Source of the DNA: Rhipicephalus microplus
Lineage: Eukaryota > Arthropoda > Arachnida > Ixodida > Ixodidae
Reading direction: 5' to 3'
Assembly: GCF_043290135.1 (NCBI RefSeq)
Contig: NW_027464588.1
Span: 8,546,001 to 8,610,000 of the forward strand
Length of the DNA stretch: 64,000 bases
Below are positions 35,034 to 44,787 of the stretch, piece after piece. How positions within the stretch are numbered: position 1 is the stretch's first letter; every line of letters starts with the position of its first letter. The notes beneath the pieces were generated by a model that saw nothing but the letters and a program-made list of their open reading frames with translations, was not told where the DNA came from and did not search any database. The position numbers and the translations under genes are program-made.

Positions 35034-35330
35034 TAATTGAGCGGAGGGCTCACCATGCAGTGATGCATGTGCATGGAGAAGTTTTATTCACAAATTACAG
35101 GACATCCGTCATTAATTAAAGTAGTCAATACATGTCTGTACACGTTGGCCTTGCAACGAGTCAACAAGTTTTGCGTGCAGTTTGCAAAGCATTTGTACTT
35201 CGGCTTCAGTATTCTCCTGGCAATAGAAGTTGCGCGCGGCAATGTCCAGTGCTGACACTCTTTGAAGACAACTGTGTTTCCACTGTTACCATCTGCGCTG
35301 CAGCCGGAGCGTGGCCAGCACATGATGAGA
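35034..35330. other. intronic spacer
   Basis: No supported feature. Confidence 0.35.
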
Positions 35331-35690
35331 AAGGAGGAGCGTCTTCACCTGGAGAAAAGCAGATAGGCATTCGAGAGAGAAACACTCCGCGGCAGCTTTT
35401 TTTTTTTTCTCTTCATGCGCGGTGTTGAAAGGAGAAGAGTCTCTACATAGCAGGAACGAAAAACAGGGAAGCGTGACACCGGCGCGTTGCAGATCGGCAT
35501 GAGAGAGCCCACTCTCTGCGACAGCTTTTTTTCCCCTCTTTCTCTTCGTGCGCAGTGTTAAGAGGAGAAGGGTCTCTACGTGGCAGGGACGGAAAAAGCC
35601 GAAGCGTGGCACAGGAATGTCGCAGATTGGCATTTGGCAAACATTCCACCGCAGTCTTTTCTTTCCTTTTCTTCATTTTCTTCTTTAAGC
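35331..35690. repeat. 130-bp tandem repeat, about 2.5 units
   Basis: Units begin near 35391 (GGCAGCTTTT), 35520 (GACAGCTTTT) and 35650 (CGCAGTCTTTT). Each carries a T/C-rich run, TCTTC.TGCGC.GTGTT, GGAGAAG.GTCTCTAC, then GCAGAT.GGCAT. A partial unit precedes them. Repeated peptides in the reverse frames simply reflect this array. Confidence 0.75.
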
Positions 35691-36753
35691 ACAGCGATGA
35701 GGTGTCTGAAGTGTCACCGCAGGATTGGGCGGGGTGCTGAGAGCATTTTCGGAGCGCGGTATAGCTTTGATAGGACCACAGCGTCAGTTCGAATTAAGTG
35801 TGTTGGAATTAATGAGATTCGATTGTATTTACTATAGTCTGTGAAGTCCGAGTGAACTGTCCTAAGCTAGCAGACGATGTAGGCGGCATCGTGTGTTTGA
35901 TGGGCAGTGACTAGCAATAGCCTGCTTAAAACAGACATTCAGTAATTTTGTTCATTTATCACCCTATTTCGTGTCCGCTGCGGCTCTCTCTACTTTGAGC
36001 TACAGTTCACCCTGCCTTGTGTTAGCCGATTTCTTACTTTTTTAAAAATCTAACATGCACCCCATTTCGCAGGGTGAAGAAAAATGCACCTTTGTTTATT
36101 GTGATGAGATTTCTAAAGCGACATGCCTCTTTGTTGGCTATCACAGAAAAATATAAACAGCAAATGGTGCGACCATCTATTGCGACCTTTATTTTTCTAT
36201 CAGTTTCATCTATGACCAAGATTTGGTCGCTCTAAGGTTGCCTCTTAGTACGCCTTGATCATGTTCATTTATCTTGTTGTGCTCTGCTTACAATGCATTG
36301 ATTAAAAACATGTCCTAGCTTCTTTTTGAATTCCACATACTTTATCGTTTTTCACCTGTAGAAGCTACTCCTGGTCAACATTCAGGCAAAGACATTGTAA
36401 CCTCAAAGAAACGTGTATTGGAATTTGAGCACTGTACAAAGTAATTATACTATTTCATAGCTAGAATCAATATTTATTAAGGGTTATAACAGTGTTGTAT
36501 TTGATTTCATAACAGCAAAACTGCATTCAGAGAAGGACTCTGAAAGGTTCTCACACTGAGTGTGAGAGGGCTGATGTGGAAACCATTTTAGGTCAAGTGA
36601 GTTGAAGTTAGCGTAAAAAAACAATGAAATGTTGTGATGCCCGAAAATTCAAGTTGTTGTTTTCAGTGTCCTCTTCTTGCAGATTTTTATCATGAAAACA
36701 TTTCGATGTGCTGTTGCGTTTACGCCATCTATGCTTCTTGCATTTTTTTACAG

Positions 36754-36913
36754 CGCAAGCACCTCCTGCAGATTGGGGGACGTGGCCTCCGAGAAATTGG
36801 TGTGAATGCCATGAAGGCTGTATTGGCACATGACGTGCAAGTGCTGTACAGCCTTCATGGCAGAAAAGGGAAAAGGGCCTTTGTGAACCTGAGGCTCTGT
36901 AGATTAGTGACAG
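36754..36913 (+). CDS. host gene exon: DUF4806-like core
   Basis: Bounded by an excellent acceptor (T-rich, then ACAG) and donor GTTTAAC at 36914. It is 160 nt, phase 0 in and one base over at the end. It encodes LLQIGGRGLREIGVNAMKAV, then a VQVLYSLHGRKGKRAFVNLR segment ending CRLVT. The GG near the start, the (Y/W)..GR.GK.AF centre and the following LC..V pattern are what I remember of DUF4806. A BEN domain is possible but lacks its usual opening. The next exon completes the domain. Confidence 0.7.
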
Positions 36914-37010
36914 GTTTAACTTGTTCATTGTTTTATGTGTGTGTACCCATGTGTATTCTCTGTACTGCAGTGCTTCATGTGTACTATGGTATTTCTGTTC
37001 TTGTATGCAG

Positions 37011-37529
37011 ATGTCATCTGCCAAAAAGCAGGGTGCGACCAGGCGGAGGCCCTCAACTTTATTAATAGGTGGCTGCCAGGGTCTGGTGATCGCTGTTGAT
37101 TGATTGATATGTGGGGTTTAACGTCCCAAAACCACTATATGATTATGAGAGACGCCGTAGTGGAGGGCTCCGGAAATTTCGACCACCTGGGGTTCTTTAA
37201 CGTGCGCCCAAATCTGAGCACACGGGCCTACAACATTTCCGCCTCCATCGGAAATGCAGCCGCCGCAGCCGGGATTCGAACCCGCGACCTGCGGGTCAGC
37301 AGCCGAGTGCCTTAGCCACTAGACCACCGCGGCGGGGCCTGGTGATCGCTGTGGGGGCAGGAAGCGGCGCTTCAGAGAAGCATTTGTTGTGGAGCAGCCC
37401 GATGATCCCTACTCTCAGAGTGCAGATTATCGGCTGCTCGCGGCAGCTGGCTTCCTGCCCAGCCACAGCAGCCAGGGCCTTGACAGCACCACTGCCACTG
37501 TGCCCCCAACGCAACCTGACCTGCAGTAG
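37011..37529 (+). pseudogene. host gene last exon, interrupted by a SINE
   Basis: The acceptor TTGTATGCAG ends at 37010. With the extra base from the previous exon the frame reads DVICQKAGCDQAEALNFINR, WLPGSGDRC, and then meets TGA at 37097-37099, the first bases of an inserted SINE (37097-37338). After the second copy of the 14-bp duplication the old frame continues from 37353 (GGRKRRFREAF..., ending PPTQPDLQ) to TAG at 37527-37529. Exon parts of 86 and 177 nt plus one base make 88 codons, so the pre-insertion frame is exact. The copy seen here would lose the last 58 residues, including a basic GRKRRFR patch. A rare allele or an annotation on another haplotype is possible. Confidence 0.75.
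37083..37352 (-). mobile_element. tRNA-derived SINE (Ruka-like), copy D, in a coding exon
   Basis: The body is 37097-37338 in reverse orientation, tail first (TGATTGATTGATATG). Intact B box (reverse GGATTCGAACCC) and A box lie at the right end. The target duplication CTGGTGATCGCTGT is perfect at 37083-37096 and 37339-37352. With clean boxes and an exact duplication it is likely one of the youngest copies in the window. Confidence 0.96.
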
Positions 37530-37590
37530 AGCGGGCCTTTTTTAGTTGTGTATATATATTTTTTTCAATGTATACATTTTTGTTGTACCA

Positions 37591-37617
37591 AATAAATAAA
37601 AAAAAACAAAGAATAAA
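37591..37617 (+). promoter_or_regulatory. polyadenylation signals
   Basis: AATAAATAAA at 37591 and AATAAA at 37612 lie 60-85 bases after the original stop codon at 37527. This is a plausible 3' end for the DUF4806-like gene. Confidence 0.5.
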
Positions 37618-38072
37618 TGGTCTGCAGACTGTCGGTGGTGCACTGTTCGGCTAGCTTATGCTGATTCGGAAGCACCATCACCATGTTTTAGTTACAAAAA
37701 AATGCTCTAAACTGTATGAATATTCTCGATTATCATGTGGGGGACATACGCTTTCAGCATTTACTTCCTAACGACTTTTTTCGATCTGCTGTACCAAATA
37801 CCAGTACCAAATAAAGCACTCCCTATTGCAAAAAATAAATTGGTAAAAAAAAATAAACTACACTTCTAGTGTTAGCAAAGGGAATGACGTATAAAAGATG
37901 AAATAGATCGAGTAACTGTTTTCAGTTCTCAGCATTCAATTTTTTTTTTTGTTGCCCCAAGTATACAGGGCAACAAAACTACAAGAGCGGGTCATCGAGG
38001 CATATTGTTTAAATCTTCCGGTAAGAAAAATTCTCTACTAATAATGGTTACATAATGGCAAGCCAATCAGTT
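37618..38072. other. unassigned sequence
   Basis: AT-rich with several AATAAA words. Nothing supported. Confidence 0.35.
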
Positions 38073-38460
38073 GCCAATATTCGTCGTGCAGGAAACATCG
38101 GTGTAATAACGGCCTTTCATTGGCTGCAATGTGGCCCTGGATTGGTCCAATGTCGGCCGTACATCCGTAGCCAATATTCGTCGTGCAGCGAACATCGGCG
38201 TAAAAATGGCATGTGATTGGCTGAAATATGGCCCAATGTTGGCCGAACATTGGCAGCTTTGTCGGCAATACGATGGGCCTTCGTCGGCCCAATGTTGGTT
38301 GCATACTGGCTAAAACATCGGCAAAACGTCGGCCCATCATTGGCTTGAACGTCGGCCCGACATTGGAAGAAGTTGCACTTCCGACGTCGGCCCGACGTCG
38401 GTGCCGATGTTAGCCGATGTTGGTCCAAGATTGGTCCAACGGCGGCGTGCTGCCTGGGAT
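38073..38460 (-). mobile_element. element with TTGGCCC minisatellite, reverse of the 15.9 kb copy
   Basis: It ends in GTGCTGCCTGGGAT (38447-38460), the exact reverse complement of 15877-15890. Inside are many CGTCGGCCC and CCAATGTTGG units of about 20-30 bases. Two 97-bp direct repeats beginning GCCAATATTCGTCGTGCAG lie at 38073 and 38170. Only one terminus is found. Reading frames here are repeat artefacts. Confidence 0.6.
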
Positions 38461-38689
38461 CTGACCTGTACTGATGACACTTATTGGTAGTTGCCGGCTA
38501 CTGCAGAGCTCCATTGATAAAGTGCTAATAATACGAATGTCGAGTTTTATGGGGTCATATGGATATTTCATGTCATTTTTCGTTTATTTGTCTGCCTTCG
38601 ATTTTCGCATTCAATTGAGAATTTTATCCGCAATTTTTTTAATATCTACGTTGGTTCTAATTTATAGCGGCAATGTCTTTGCGGGTTTA
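38461..38689. other. unassigned AT-rich sequence
   Basis: A hydrophobic frame here is composition-driven. Nothing supported. Confidence 0.35.
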
Positions 38690-38799
38690 CAAGTTAGAGT
38701 GGACCATGTAGGTGGAGGCCCACATGACCACTGCCGTGGTCAGCTAAGAATCAACTGACCACGGCGGCGGTCCGATCTGCAACGCAGCAGAGGGTGCTG

Positions 38800-39577
38800 A
38801 GAATCTCTAGATCCGGACAGGCCGCCATTGGAACCTGAACTTGGCAACGTTTAACGATAGAGCCTTATCTAGTGAAGGAAGTCTAGCTGTACTACTCCAG
38901 GAGCTAGAGGGTGTAAATGGGATATAATAGGGCTCAGTGAGATTAGGAGGTCAGATGAGGCCTATACGGTGCTACAGAATGGGAACGTCCTTTGCTATCG
39001 GGGCTTGCCTGACAAAAAAAAACTGGAAGTGGGGTTTCTAATTCACAGAAACATAGCTGGCAACATAGAGGAATACTATAGCAACAATGAAAAGGTGCTA
39101 GGTATCGTAATTAAACTGAATAAGAAATACAACATGAAGGTGGTACGGGCTTACGTGCCTATATCCAGCCTTGATGACACTTCAGTTTAAAACTTCTATG
39201 AAGACGTGGAATCGGCAATTAGTAAGGTTAAAACCCAGTATACTATACTGATGGGAGACTTTAATGCGAAGGTAGGGAAGAAGCAGGCTGGAGACTAGGC
39301 AGTAGGAAAATATGGCATTAGTACTAGAAACGCCAGAGGAGAGCTACTTCTAGAATTCGCAGAACGCAATAATTTATGGATATTGAATACCTTCTACCAA
39401 AAACTAGGAAACTGTGTGTGGGAATGGAGGAGCCCTAATGGCGAAAATAAGAACGAAATAGACTTTATAATGAGCGCACACCCAGGCATCGTGCAGGATG
39501 TGGAAGTGGTTGGTAATGTACGATGCAGTGACCATAGAATGGTACGGCCTCGAATTCGCCTAGACTTGAAAAAGTAA
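38800..39577 (+). pseudogene. RTE endonuclease remnant
   Basis: The broken frame reads ATFNDRALSSEGSLA, LCYRGLPDKKKLEVGF, VVRAYVP, YTILMGDFNAKVGKK, NEIDFIMS and RCSDHRMVRPRIRL. The APE residues Tyr, Asp/Asn of GDFN and the SDH triad survive. An in-frame TAA follows the first endonuclease block at 39188, and further stops lie between blocks. Confidence 0.75.
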
Positions 39578-39667
39578 CGACAGAAACTCATACGCAAGAA
39601 GCCAATCAATCAGCTAGCACTGAGAGGGAAAGTACGGGAATTCAGAGTCTCGCTTCAGAACAGGTAC

Positions 39668-41425
39668 TTGGCTCTAAGTGAGGAAACCAACCTTAGCGTA
39701 GATACAATGAATGCTCATCTGACGAGTATGATTACAGAGTGTGCAGTGCAAGTTAGAGGCAGGGTAGTTAGACAGGACACAGGCAAGTTTTCCGAGGAAA
39801 CAAAGAATCTCATTAAGAAGCGTCAAACCATGAATGTCTCAAGTACAACAGACAAAACAGAACTGACAGAGCTTTCGAAGTTGCATAATAGGCGTAAGGT
39901 ATCCGATGTAAAAAGATATAACAGGGAGAGAATAGAACACACTCTGAAAATGGAGGAAGCGTCAAAGCAGTGAAGAGGAAACTTGTGTAGACAAAAATTG
40001 GATGTATGCGGACAAAGATGGCAAAACAACTACCAATATGGATAAAATAATTAAAATAGCAAAGGAGCTTTACAGAATGATGTACGGTAGCCGGGACAAC
40101 CACGACCTTAATACTATAATAACTAGCAGTAACCCAAATGACATGCCACCAGTAATGATAGAAGTCAGAAAAGCTTTGGAGAGCATGCAAAGAAGCAAAG
40201 CTGCTGGTGATGATCGGGTAACTTCAGTTCTGTTGAAAGATAGAGGACAGATTGTGTTAGAAAAACAATTGACCCTGTTTACAAGGTGTCTCCTGACGGG
40301 AAGAGTACGCGAGTCTTGGAAGAATGCTAACATCATGTTATATCATAAGAAAGGAGATGACAAGGACTTGAAGAATTACAGGCTGATTAGCTTGCTCTCT
40401 AGTATACAAGCTATTTACAAAGGTAATTGCTAACAGAGTAAAGAAAACATTAGAATTCAACCAACCAAAGGAGCAAGCAGGATTTCGAACAGGGAACTCA
40501 ACAATCGACCACATTCGTACTATCAATCAAGTAATAGAGAATTGCTCAGAATATAGTTAACCACAATACATAGCCTTTATTGATTACTTATTGATTACGA
40601 GAAGGCGTTTGAATCAGTATAAATATCAGCAGCCATGAAAACACTGTGGAGTCAGGGCATCGATGAAGCATATATAAACATCCTGAAATAAATCTACAAG
40701 GGATCGACTGCTACCATTGTGCTTCATGAAAAAACTACAGAATACCAATTACGAAGAGTGTGAGGCAGGGGGACACAATGTCCCCACTGCTATTTACCGC
40801 GTGCTTACAGGAGGTTTTCAGTAGCCTAGAATAGGAACAATTAGGAATAAGAGTTAATGGAGAGTACCTTGGTAACCTGAACTTCACCGATGACATTGCA
40901 TTGCTGAGTAACTCAGGGGACAAATCGCAACTCATGATTACGGTGTTAAGCAAGGAGACCAGAAAGGTGGGTCTTAAAATTAATCTGCAGAAAACGAAAG
41001 TAACGTACAACAACCTGGAAAGAGAGCAGCCCTTCGAAGTAGGTAATAGTGCACTTCAAGTTGTAAAAGACTATGTGTACTTGGTGCAGCTAATAACCAC
41101 GGATCCGAACCACGAGATTGAGGTAACTTGAGTAATAAGAATCGGGTGGAGCACATTGGGCAAGCACTCTCAAATTAGGACAGGTACATTGCACCTATCC
41201 CTCGAGAGGAAGGTATATAACAGCTGTATCTTGCTGGTACTTAGCTACGGAGCAGAAACCTGGAAACTTACAAAGAGGGTTCAGCCTAAATTGAGGACGA
41301 CGCAGCGAGCAATGAAAAAAAAGGTAGGTGTAACCTTAAGAGACAAGAAGAGAGCAGAGTGGATTAGGCGACAAACGGGGATTAAGGATATCATAGTTGA
41401 AATCAAGGAGAGGAAATGGACATGA
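39668..41425 (+). pseudogene. RTE reverse transcriptase and C-terminal remnant
   Basis: Pieces in order: a basic linker (39668-39973); EVRKALESMQRSKAAGDDRV and LKNYRLISLLSS (40002-40433); YIAFIDY and EKAFESV near 40575-40620; VRQGDTMSPLLFTACLQEVF near 40760; NFTDDIALLSNSGDKSQL near 40880; and YGAETWKLTKR with EWIRRQTGIKDIIVEIKERK (41156-41425). The catalytic box is FTDD, where RTE elements usually have FADD, so the Asp pair is intact. Many stops and shifts make it dead. Confidence 0.75.
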
Positions 41426-41649
41426 GTCGCTCATGTAGCACGTATACAGGATAACCACTGGTCATTAAGGCTAACTAATTGGATTCCTAGAAAAGGCAAG
41501 CAGGTTAGGTGGGCAGATGAGATTAAGAAGTTTGCGGGTATAAATTGGCCGAAGCAAGTACAGGACCGGGGTAACTGGCGGAACATGGGAGAGGCTTTTG
41601 TCTTGCTGCGGATGTAGTAAGGATGATGACGATGATGAGGAGGATGCAT

Positions 41650-42212
41650 AACGTGCTCTCCCAGTCTAAGTATTCGTACCGCTCCGATCACTTTCGCTCC
41701 AACAAGTCCACCAGGTTTATGTACCACAACCACAAAAGAGCAGCGTTACGCCTATCCTCTTCCATCTCTTTCCCCCTGAAAATAAGTTCATAGCTCCGCG
41801 AAGCGATTGTTCGTGAAGAATTGAAATTACTACAAATAAAATACATTAGAATAAACGAAAGACTTGGCATTCCGCCGATTCGAATACTGAAATGAATAGT
41901 AAAATTTGGAGACCACGAAATGGCTTAAATCTTGTCATAATTCACTCACCGTAACTCTCCAGCCTGCCAAGCGAACACACAATTTCCATGCCCATATAAA
42001 GTGCTCTGCTTTCTCAGTTGGTCCAAGTTCACCCCTGTAGTTTTAAGGGGCAGGCGTAATAACAACATATCATGCTGTATTACTCGCCCTAACAGTTAAC
42101 ACACTTAGGATTGCATATACAGAAACACATATTAAAATGAAAGCGAAAGCGATATGCCATGGCTCGACTGGTAAAACAAGTATATGAAGCTTGCTGGCTG
42201 AGTGTTCACTGG
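41650..42212. other. spacer between the two RTE copies
   Basis: No supported feature. Confidence 0.35.
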
Positions 42213-42490
42213 GTCAGGGAAGGAACCGGGGTTAAGGATATCATAGTTAAAATAAAGAAAAAGAAATGGGCATGGGCCGGACACGTAGCACGTAGGCAGG
42301 ACAACCGGTGGTCATTAAGGGCAATTGACAGGATTCCCAGAGAAGGCAAAGGCATGAAAGGGAGACACAGAGTTAGGTGGGCCGATGAGATTAAAAAGTT
42401 CGCGGGTATATTGTGGAAACGGAAAGCACAAGACCGGTTTGATTGACCGATCAAGGGAGAGGCTTTTTCCTGCAGTGAGCGTAGTCAAGC

Positions 42491-42524
<34 letters not shown>

Positions 42525-42525
42525 A
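42213..42525 (+). mobile_element. 5'-truncated RTE copy with GAT tail
   Basis: An open frame (VKDIIVKIKKKKW, AGHVARRQDNRWSL, RWADEIKKFAGILW, QDRFD then stop) matches the C-terminus of the RTE at 41.4 kb and is less damaged. It ends in a (GAT)n run at 42491-42522. Only the last ~300 bases were inserted, which is typical 5' truncation. Confidence 0.8.
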
Positions 42526-44682
42526 CCTCTTTTGGCTTGAGTGTACGTTGGTTTTTATGGGTTGTCTAACAATAAAGCTAGCACTCCCATGGACGCGTTT
42601 CGCAACTGAAAACATACTGAGCCTTCGCAAAAAAGTACGTAAGAAAGTCACCGCAATGCGTTAACTTCAACAGCACTAGGTTTAGAGGGCAGAACCTATA
42701 ATATCCAAAAATACGTCCCTGTCTGCTAGCGTTGGACATGTTTTCGCAAGAATTGAACCCCAGATGTACTCCCGTTGTTAATTACCTATAACATGTTCCC
42801 TGTTTGAAACCCTGCCAGTCTTCTTTCCCTTTTGTGGATTCCACGTTTAAGCAACTTTCAAATATAAAAGGAATATTTGTAGTGTACAGTATGCTTAAGG
42901 TCTTGTCGAATACGCTGTAGAAACACAAAATACCAATACGAGTGCATCCGCAATGTTCATATCAGCATTTTTTCAATTTTGATTTCAGTAAAAAAAGACA
43001 CATTCCTAATATACAGATCTCTTGACCACAGCTCTCGAGCCGATAATATAGTGTACTGAGAGAGCCGATTTATGCACCACCATCTAGACTCAGTGGTGCG
43101 TCGTGCAATATATAAGTGGCCTCAACGGGGAACATTAGGGTGTGTCGACCGCACCGATGGTCACTCGGCTCACGTTGGGAATTGTAAGAGGGTCATTTGT
43201 TTTATGGGACTGAGAAGGGGCAACTACATGGACTTTTGAAGTGAAGCAAAATAAACGGTACAGTCGCCTTTAAAACACGTGGTGAAAACGGTCTCGAATA
43301 CATTGAGAAGGACAAAAGTAGCAATGTGACCCGATAGTGTGAAAAAATACCCTGATTACCAATTATTTACGACAGCGGCTCTCTTTGCGGCCAAATGAGG
43401 CACGAGGTAGATGGATTCATACAAGTAGTTATGTAATATGCAGTTGCAGAACCACTCGTCCTTTTTGTTTGGCTTCTGTGAAGTGTTAATTGCCTTATTC
43501 TTGGCATGGTTTTATTCTAATGTACACGTGTGTGAATGTGCTAGGCTGTTCTTCACGAATGAAGCCATCTGTCCAGGCTGTTGTGAAGGACAACTTATGG
43601 CCCATAATTCAGCTTCACTGAGCATTCATTTTTATAGGACACTCAATTCATTGGTACAGGAAAAGAGAGACAACTTAATATTTATATAGAGATAATCTAC
43701 CCTGGGTATACAGTTTGCTGAAGAGCAATTTAGGAGGGAGGGGGGAGAGAGCAAGATGAACTTCACAGGAATAGACAGAGAAAATTGTCATATGAAATAA
43801 ATATTTCACGATTTAATGAAGGATTTGATAAAAACGCACTGATTTTTTTTTCTGCTTGACTGTGAAGCGCACTGATAGAGTTGCTCAGAGGGTGCATTCA
43901 AAGCTCGACTAAAGTTTTTTGAGCTGACTGATTTACATTCATGTCTAACTATAAGTTTGATCGCACACCTTTTTTTGCGTAGGGCTTAAGACAGTCAACT
44001 TACAGTCTTTTGCGTTATTCATAAAGCGCGTCCTTATCGGCGTATAGTTTCCGTGTTAAATCATGAATTCCTGCAGTTCAGCTCGTTCTCTCCGACCACG
44101 AAGCAACCTTCGCAGAGCAGAAGTTTTCCCCAACTGCTGAGAAGCAGGGACGCAGGAAATTTAATTGCCACCTTCGCCGCGGCCAGATTTCTTGCCAAAG
44201 GCTGATTTTCATCTGGCATTTTTTATAAATAAAGTAAGTAAAAACATGAAATAAATTGTATTCTTTCTGAAAAATATTGCCGGTAACAAACTGTGAAGAA
44301 AAAAACGTCTTATTTTCTGCGCTTTTATAGTATTCATGACATTTCAATTCATATTGACAGGAGCCTCTCTTGTATAAGTGTGATTATTGAACAACGGCAC
44401 TGGTAAAAACTCCAAATGCGCCATATTCATCGTTGTCGTCATCATCACAACAATCAAACTCAGCACTTACTCAGAAATGACGGTGTCACGTTTTATTATT
44501 TCTTTACTTTAAACGCGATCGTTATGATTTCGTCGCATACTTCGAAAGGACCGTTACTACGAGGCTATTTTCAATGGAACAAACTCCAGAGCGGCACTGT
44601 GTAATGCGTCAACCTCTTGATACGTAACTCTCGGGCGTTATAGAGAGGAAGCTTAGCAGGATTGATCTTTTTTTTCCCTCAC
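42526..44682. other. unassigned AT-rich sequence
   Basis: Frames at 43438-43689 and 44078-44347 lack domains. In one reverse frame of 44090-44215 a Cys-containing segment follows a CCAG acceptor-like site, but it is too weak to call. Confidence 0.4.
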
Positions 44683-44787
44683 CGGAGTCAAAGGCCCAGA
44701 CACCAGCTCCCATCGGATCAATATTTGGTCTCCGGTATATTCCTTTACGTTGCTCATATAAGCAGCCGGCAAGAGCGAGTGCCACAA
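44683..44787 (-). CDS. weak candidate exon, reverse strand
   Basis: On the minus strand an ATTTTCAG acceptor and a G/GTGAGG donor enclose 105 nt with one open frame. It reads VALALAGCLYEQRKGIYRRP and then IDPMGAGVWAFDS. The start resembles the end of a signal peptide. I do not recognise the family, and no partner exon is convincing. Confidence 0.2.

Larger units (their letters stand above)
33730..36753 (+). other. large intron of the DUF4806-like gene
   Basis: GT at 33730 and CATTTTTTTACAG ending at 36753. It contains the pogo-like element (33926-35033) and the 130-bp tandem repeat (35331-35690). Near 36048 the phrase AATCTAACATGCACC echoes the left end of the pogo-like element. Confidence 0.55.
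38690..41640 (+). mobile_element. RTE-type non-LTR retrotransposon, degenerate
   Basis: The order is endonuclease, RT, C-terminal region and a GATGAT-rich 3' end (41620-41648), all hallmarks of RTE-type LINEs. Most coding pieces lie in one frame, with many stops. A 5' UTR-like GC-rich block with an inverted GACCAC/GTGGTC motif precedes the endonuclease. No target duplication was found. Confidence 0.8.

Noticed and set aside
36634..37065. 143-codon frame read as a single-exon gene
   Set aside because: It continues through an intron. Splice sites at 36754, 36914 and 37010 give a better, domain-bearing frame.
37100..37315. 71-codon frame in the exon region (also 16479 and 30066 in reverse)
   Set aside because: It is antisense SINE sequence, repeated at every copy.
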